Source of the DNA: Trypanosoma brucei gambiense DAL972
Lineage: Eukaryota; Euglenozoa; Kinetoplastea; Trypanosomatida; Trypanosomatidae
Reading direction: 5' to 3'
Length of the DNA stretch: 64,000 nucleotides
Assembly: GCF_000210295.1 (NCBI RefSeq)
Contig: NC_026743.1
Location: forward strand, 3,162,001-3,226,000
Each line of letters begins with the position of its first letter. Position 1 is the stretch's first letter. Shown here piece by piece: positions 59,681 to 64,000 of this stretch. Below the pieces are notes generated by a model, which saw only the letters and a list, made by a program, of their open reading frames with translations, searched no databases and was not told where the DNA came from. The position numbers were made by a program, and so were the translations under genes.

Positions 59681-61063
59681 TCAACAATGCCGTCGCTCGA
59701 TGGCCATAACACTCTCCAGCGCTGCCGCGGCTCCCCTTCCAGTAACGCTATCATATGGTTCCCCGCCCAACTCGTTTTCACCCACCCACTCTCCCTGAAG
59801 GTCCTCGTCACTAGCCCAAAGTGTGCTGGCGTGCCCACCACCCGCGTGTGAAGAAGAAGATGGGAAACCCACGGAGGGGTTTACATCCCCGTCCAACACC
59901 GACAACCGACGCAACAGAGACAACTCATAAAGCACTATGTGTGTGTGCGCCAACTTCCACTCCTCGCGCTCCAGCACTGCCTGCGCTACCTTGAGTCCCG
60001 CAGTCGCAAGCATCTGCCGCTCCAACTCACCAACCTCAACTACCGTTTCGTTATTGTGATCTTCAATTTTAATGCCACTCTCACAGGACCGCCTTTCCCG
60101 CTTCCGTCCAACTACTTCCTTCTGTCCACCGTTTTCCCCTCCCGTGTTTTCTTCCCTTGCCGCGCAACGAGGCAGAAGCCTCTTTACCAGTGGCACAGGG
60201 CAATCCCTGTAGCTAAACGGAAGTGGGCAATATTGAAGAATGTCACTATGGCACAGGCTATTCTGGTTGTCCTCTCTCACGTCCATGCGAAGTGCCGGAA
60301 TGCATGGTACGTTGCCACCTAATGCCTGCCGTTTTGAGAGCCAATACCTGCGGACCTCCTCTACCACTGTGGCGTCTGCGCCAGTTGCGGTGACACCTTC
60401 AAAAGTGGAAACGGGCTGCCGGTGTATGGGGACCTCCGCGTTCATGTATGAACCCAACTCGAATGCAGTGATGAGGTCCTCAAACAATGTTAGAGAAATT
60501 TTGTGACGTGTTGCTTGAGGGGTAACCGACGATTCGATGCTCCCCGTTTTACCTTTCGTTGTGGTTGTCGCGACTGGGAGCTGTGTGAGCCACTGTCGAT
60601 CATATTGGTCAGCGATGTAGTGCACTCTCACGTGTTTCTGCCTGTTCGGCGGGGAACCGCAAAGAAGTTGTTGAGGGAGAACGAATGGCTCTATGTCGTG
60701 GAGAGCAGTAGACCATTCATCGCGTCTCTTTATACCAGGGCGGGCGATAGAAGCTGGTGCGGTGCTATTTGTCCCACATCCAGTTAGCAAAGCGTCGCGA
60801 GCATGCGGACGGGATTTCTGAATTGCGCTGGAAGCGGGTGTAGCTGACGGACCCGGAAACACTGTGCCTGGTGACAACGCCACTTCGCTTCGTGCTGAAG
60901 TGGTTCGTGACATGCCAGCGCTGCTGCCAGACGGGGTAATGGCAGTGGCGCCACCTCCCCCAATCTTGTCGGTGCCAACATACTGTGAAGCAAAACTCTG
61001 CTGTTGCACATTTACCCTACGGAGGGCGAGCTCCTGATAAGGCATAAGCTTCGGATGAATCAT
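59681..61063 (-). CDS. Enhancer-of-polycomb-like (EPcA) protein
   Basis: A 460-residue protein. Residues 1-115 and 300-460 look largely disordered. The middle carries segments that fit the EPcA domain order: DEWSTALHDIEPFVLP (115-130), VRVHYIADQYDRQWLTQL (146-162, like the Y-D-x-D-E-D-x-x-W-L block), ISLTLFEDLITAFEL (~189-203), VEEVRRYWLSKR...CIPALR (~234-259, like VYxYWxxKR...PLIPxLR), and a late SYRDCPVPLVKR. EPcA proteins (Epl1/EPC1) anchor MYST acetyltransferases in NuA4-type complexes. I therefore expect a nuclear chromatin role. A basic stretch (GRKRERR) could be a nuclear signal. The family call is by pattern and needs a profile search. Confidence 0.65.
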   Translation of the reverse strand: MIHPKLMPYQELALRRVNVQQQSFASQYVGTDKIGGGGATAITPSGSSAGMSRTTSARSEVALSPGTVFPGPSATPASSAIQKSRPHARDALLTGCGTNSTAPASIARPGIKRRDEWSTALHDIEPFVLPQQLLCGSPPNRQKHVRVHYIADQYDRQWLTQLPVATTTTKGKTGSIESSVTPQATRHKISLTLFEDLITAFELGSYMNAEVPIHRQPVSTFEGVTATGADATVVEEVRRYWLSKRQALGGNVPCIPALRMDVREDNQNSLCHSDILQYCPLPFSYRDCPVPLVKRLLPRCAAREENTGGENGGQKEVVGRKRERRSCESGIKIEDHNNETVVEVGELERQMLATAGLKVAQAVLEREEWKLAHTHIVLYELSLLRRLSVLDGDVNPSVGFPSSSSHAGGGHASTLWASDEDLQGEWVGENELGGEPYDSVTGRGAAAALESVMAIERRHC

Positions 61064-61809
61064 TGGAATTATAGCGAGACGCCCGTCAACGTTCTACACA
61101 AGAGAGATATTTCCCCTTCCTCCTGTCCTCTCCTTCCACCACGTACCTAACACAACAAAATTATCCAAGGGAAAGAAAAAACAAAGAAAAATCACATACG
61201 CATACATATGTATTCGAGAGACTGCTCAAAAAATGAAAGGTTCCCATGTGCTCCATTCTCTTTTCAAGTCTTTTAGTGAATTCCCGAACTTATGAGCCTC
61301 CATCTCTTCTCCCTTCCTCGCTTTTTAACCTTACGAACGTGAGCTCTAGCAGTGATTAAGGAAAACACGAGCGCTAACAGCTCCTCACTACACTCTTCCG
61401 TATGGTATTACGACCGGAGATAAACCTGAACAAAATACGACGACAGGAGAGTAAAGGGCACGTGTAAAGATCGTCACAACGATATGGAAAACGGACCGTG
61501 AGTGGTCGTTAACGCAACGAGGGCACCTTAAACTGCCCCCCTTCCCAATAAGAAAAAAATGATACAATAGTGGGGGAAAAAGCTATATGAGCATCCTTTG
61601 TAACTGAGCATAGAGTCATACGCCCTCCACGCATGTATACGTGGCGAAATATGACATGTATTTCATTGCCTTGAGGCGGCACCACATTTGATTTCTCTCA
61701 GCGCTAACTATTGAAGCCCGATCCGCTGCCAGGGATTACCAACCATATTCCAGAGCCTCAGAGGTGAGGATGGAGCAAACGCCGACAATCCCAACAGAGG
61801 GGAAACGCA
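61064..61809. other. Intergenic region
   Basis: About 750 bases between the syntaxin and the EPL1-like gene. Plus-strand purine-rich stretch near 61160-61190 may mark the minus-strand splice tract. No frame above 60 codons outside the flanking genes. Confidence 0.55.
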
Positions 61810-62793
61810 CTAGCGCACAACGAGAAACCCAAAGAACAGAAGGAAGAAGAACAGAACGGCAAATATTTTTATTATCAAACCGCGGTTGGAAGTGAGATTC
61901 GCCAAGTAGCGCAGCAGTTCGTTACTTCCAGCATTGACGTGCCGCAGTGATGTCTCAACGTTTGTGTCTATGCGGAGAACAATTTCGTTTTGTTCATGCA
62001 CGAGACGAGTGAAATCATTGAACATTTCACCCACTTCAACTACCGCTGCCTCAATCTCCCGAACCGCCTCACTGCGCTGTTTATAATACTGCACATTTTC
62101 TCCTCTACTCGCCAATTGCATTTGTTGCTGCTGCTGCATCTCCTGATCGTGAAATAATGCGCTCTCAAATGTTTGTGGTCGATCCCCCGTGGTAAACATG
62201 TGACGACGTTGTGCATTACTTTTCATTTCCTTTGTCTGTTGCTGGAGGGTTGAGCGAAATGTTTGTCCAGTTCGTGCCAGACGTGTGCGCAATGTTTCTA
62301 CAATAGTGTCACTATGCTTTGTCTGGGACTGCACAAGTGAGTCAACGTCCGCCCTCCCTCCCCACAAACTGTGTGCTTCACTGCCACTAGAGGCCCTCGT
62401 TCGCGCAAGCACCACCTTCTCAGCATCTAAGGCACGCGCTTTAAGTTCGTCGAGGGTATTCAAATCTGCATGAAGACGCTGTAATGACGTTTTAACCACT
62501 TGTGTGAGGGCTGTCACTTCGGATGAGCGATCTTCAAACACAGTCTGCCGTTGTGTAAGTTGCGTCAGCCGCATGATGGACTCCGACACTTTCGCCAAGT
62601 CGGCGGCGAATGCCTGGGCAAAACGATTAAATATTTGTGTCTCGTTACTCGAACGGAGGCCGGAGTTCGACTGCAGAAGTTCTCCCCGAGAAGGGTCGAT
62701 ATGTCGCACGCCGTTGTGCAGTAAAACTTCACCATGCTTCATGCCGTTGAAGATGCTGTGCAGCTCATTTGAACGGTCGCGCTCTACAACCAT
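61810..62793 (-). CDS. Syntaxin 5-like Qa-SNARE
   Basis: A 327-residue tail-anchored SNARE. Residues ~53-105 resemble the Sed5/syntaxin-5 regulatory helices (FNRFAQAFAADLAKVSESIMRLTQLTQRQTVFEDRSSEVTALTQVVK). The SNARE motif spans ~237-297, with the zero-layer Gln268 in VHEQNEIVLRIDTNVE, and a C-terminal membrane anchor at ~305-326 ends in VVR. Sed5-type Qa-SNAREs drive ER-to-Golgi and intra-Golgi fusion. A Gln-rich run (EMQQQQQMQL) precedes the SNARE motif. The ATG is at 62793. The assignment to the syntaxin-5 class is by N-terminal pattern. Confidence 0.9.
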   Translation of the reverse strand: MVVERDRSNELHSIFNGMKHGEVLLHNGVRHIDPSRGELLQSNSGLRSSNETQIFNRFAQAFAADLAKVSESIMRLTQLTQRQTVFEDRSSEVTALTQVVKTSLQRLHADLNTLDELKARALDAEKVVLARTRASSGSEAHSLWGGRADVDSLVQSQTKHSDTIVETLRTRLARTGQTFRSTLQQQTKEMKSNAQRRHMFTTGDRPQTFESALFHDQEMQQQQQMQLASRGENVQYYKQRSEAVREIEAAVVEVGEMFNDFTRLVHEQNEIVLRIDTNVETSLRHVNAGSNELLRYLANLTSNRGLIIKIFAVLFFFLLFFGFLVVR

Positions 62794-63118
62794 AGTTGGA
62801 GGTCAGAATTCGGCTCGCTAACTGGAGGCCCCTTCCCTTCTTAGTCCCTTCCTTGAAGTTTTCTCTGGTCCCTCTTACCAGGAGAGGAAAAGAGGGCATA
62901 TGTTTGGGCAGGATTCGGGTCTACACAAAGAAGAACAAAAAAAAAACAAGATAACAAGAACTGCAATGCCTTCTCTTCCCCAAAGAAAATTTGCGTAACG
63001 CCGTCGCCACCTTTGATATATGTTTGTTTGGTGATCGTTTGACATCTGCAGCCAGAATCGTTTTGCTGTGGCAACATGGTAGTGAGTGGAGAAACGAACA
63101 CGATGACACACCAAACCC
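62794..63118. other. Intergenic region
   Basis: A 325-base spacer between the small acidic-tailed gene and the syntaxin. A-rich plus-strand run at 62932-62953 (poly-T on the minus strand) is a good pyrimidine tract for the syntaxin transcript. No gene. Confidence 0.5.
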
Positions 63119-63598
63119 TTAGACTGACCGGAAAGAATCGGCGTCGTCACATTCATCAGTATCTACGTCGCTATCAATGTCTGTCACTTCGTTGTCGTCA
63201 ACCTCATCGCGTTTTCGTTTGGTTCTGTTTGCTTCGCCTCGACCACGGAATGGATCCAGCCACTTCTGCATCTCATCCTCGAGAAAAGCGCCATAGGCTT
63301 TTGGGATGAAAACCATGCGCAGTTCTTCCACGTGTCTGGATCGGTCCGCCATCACGCGACCTTCGCCGATTCCTTCCCCACTTCCAGATGCATCCCCTCC
63401 CAAGCCACACGCCGCATTTCCTTTCGAGAGGACAGCAGAGACAAGATTTCCGTTGTGTCGCTTGTTTAACCGCATCACCATTTCAAAAGCTGGTTCGTCG
63501 CGAAAGGAAACCAACGAGCCAACCTCGACACGAACACCTTTCAGTTTGGAGCGAAGCTCACTGACTGAGGAGGGCGAAAGGTCTGACTGCGCCCTCAT
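63119..63598 (-). CDS. Hypothetical protein, 159 aa, acidic tail
   Basis: A 159-residue protein of unrecognised family, starting MRAQSDLSPSSV at 63598 (the frame opens four codons earlier with TTG). Residues ~10-60 (VSELRSKLKGVRVEVGSLVSFRDEPAFEMVMRLNKRHNGNLVSAVL) and ~90-120 (ELRMVFIPKAYGAFLEDEMQKWLDPF) look folded. A basic cluster (NRTKRKRDE) that could be a nuclear signal is followed by an Asp-rich tail (DIDSDVDTDECDDADSF). Short but with clear amino-acid bias of a real protein. Confidence 0.65.
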   Translation of the reverse strand: MRAQSDLSPSSVSELRSKLKGVRVEVGSLVSFRDEPAFEMVMRLNKRHNGNLVSAVLSKGNAACGLGGDASGSGEGIGEGRVMADRSRHVEELRMVFIPKAYGAFLEDEMQKWLDPFRGRGEANRTKRKRDEVDDNEVTDIDSDVDTDECDDADSFRSV

Positions 63599-63862
63599 GC
63601 CGCCATGCAAAATGGATGATGTGCCCTGAGCCTTCTATTAGGAAGACAATGGGAAAAATTAATGGGAGAGTTGCAGTTCCAGAAATGTTGATAGCGGACA
63701 AACATCCCACGAAGTTCTTTACCGAATACGATTTGATGCAATTCACAAGAGGACCCCCCCCCCGAACCCTCGCCACGTAGTTTACATAATCTTTGAGTGT
63801 TGCGTTGCCTGTTTATCTTCCAAACACCTCCCATTTGCGCTTTACAGGCATAAAACGCACTT

Positions 63863-64000
63863 TTAGTCGTCAAGTTGCGTATGCTCCGTGCCATACCGTT
63901 CCTTAGCCATCAACTCGTTCATGAGAACATTCCTCCTAGTGGAGTAGAAGCTCATCGCACAATCAGCAGCTAGAGCGAGATGATAATCCCTCTGCTGGAG
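63863..64000 (-). CDS. 3' end of a gene cut by the window edge
   Basis: The minus strand from 64000 to the TAA at 63863 is open for 45 codons, running off the right edge. The encoded end is charged and helix-like (reads ...DYHLALAADCAMSFY, then NVLMNELMAKERYG, ending THTQLDD-like residues EHTQLDD). No family recognised. It is a reasonable continuation of the unit, since the next upstream gene would start beyond the window. Confidence 0.5.
   Translation of the reverse strand, partial: LQQRDYHLALAADCAMSFYSTRRNVLMNELMAKERYGTEHTQLDD

Noticed and set aside
1..64000. CRISPR arrays, bacterial operons, phage or insertion sequences
   Set aside because: Gene content, start usage and splice signals are eukaryotic; no spaced direct repeats or transposase genes seen.

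Overview
The window looks like a trypanosomatid chromosome interior, most probably of the Trypanosoma brucei group. All intron-less coding regions I accept read on the minus strand, as in a polycistronic transcription unit. Polypyrimidine tracts followed by AG lie upstream of several starts, fitting spliced-leader trans-splicing. The content also matches T. brucei chromosome 10 as I remember it: a tandem pyruvate kinase pair, a BFR1-like gene, then paired aquaglyceroporins of exactly 304 and 312 residues. Species and chromosome are inferred from recall, not from a search.

Layout, left to right (all genes minus). 0.5-11.4 kb: an unrecognised 522-residue protein, a PP4R1-like HEAT-repeat phosphatase subunit with a very long 3' flank, and an 882-residue protein whose C-terminal half I read as a sestrin (PA26) domain. 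12.3-15.3 kb: two tandem CAMK/SNF1-like kinases sharing an almost identical 353-bp core. 16-20.5 kb: ribosomal protein uL1/L10a, a mitochondrial-type AAA zinc protease with a paraplegin-like pore loop, a Dpy-30 protein and ribosomal protein eS27. 21.5-31.4 kb: a protein with a PSAP motif, a coiled coil, five RanBP2-type zinc fingers and a FYVE domain; an RRM protein; and a large MSP/ASH-repeat protein of likely flagellar role. 31.4-36.9 kb: an island with no intact gene, perhaps decayed retroposon. 36.9-44.8 kb: mevalonate-diphosphate decarboxylase, a protein with two RRM-like segments, a Spinster-type MFS transporter, a small unknown ORF next to a possibly broken gene, SSNA1 and SRP19. 46-57.4 kb: two pyruvate kinases in a 2.1-kb direct duplication, a BFR1-like coiled-coil protein, and the aquaglyceroporin array, comprising two intact genes and a C-terminal remnant of a third type. 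58-64 kb: SEC13, an Enhancer-of-polycomb-like protein, a syntaxin-5-like SNARE, a small acidic-tailed protein and the 3' end of one further gene.

The most interesting signals are four. (1) The PSAP/coiled-coil/zinc-finger/FYVE protein has the parts expected of an ESCRT-0-like adaptor, and canonical ESCRT-0 is reported missing from trypanosomes. (2) The sestrin-like protein keeps the Cys and Tyr of the alkylhydroperoxidase site but has Phe where the His should be. (3) The gene at the AQP3 position (304 residues) carries the AQP2-type pore signature (NSA/NPS and I-V-L-L), so both intact channels are AQP2-like in the pore. (4) A 36-codon aquaglyceroporin C-terminus of a different type survives downstream. 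Neighbouring genes mostly do unrelated jobs, as is normal for these units; the real local relationships are the tandem duplications (kinases, pyruvate kinases, aquaglyceroporins).

Starts: I accepted only ATG, so several genes here are shorter than the longest open frame. Residue numbers are hand-counted. Comparisons with human or yeast proteins are from memory and need an alignment.
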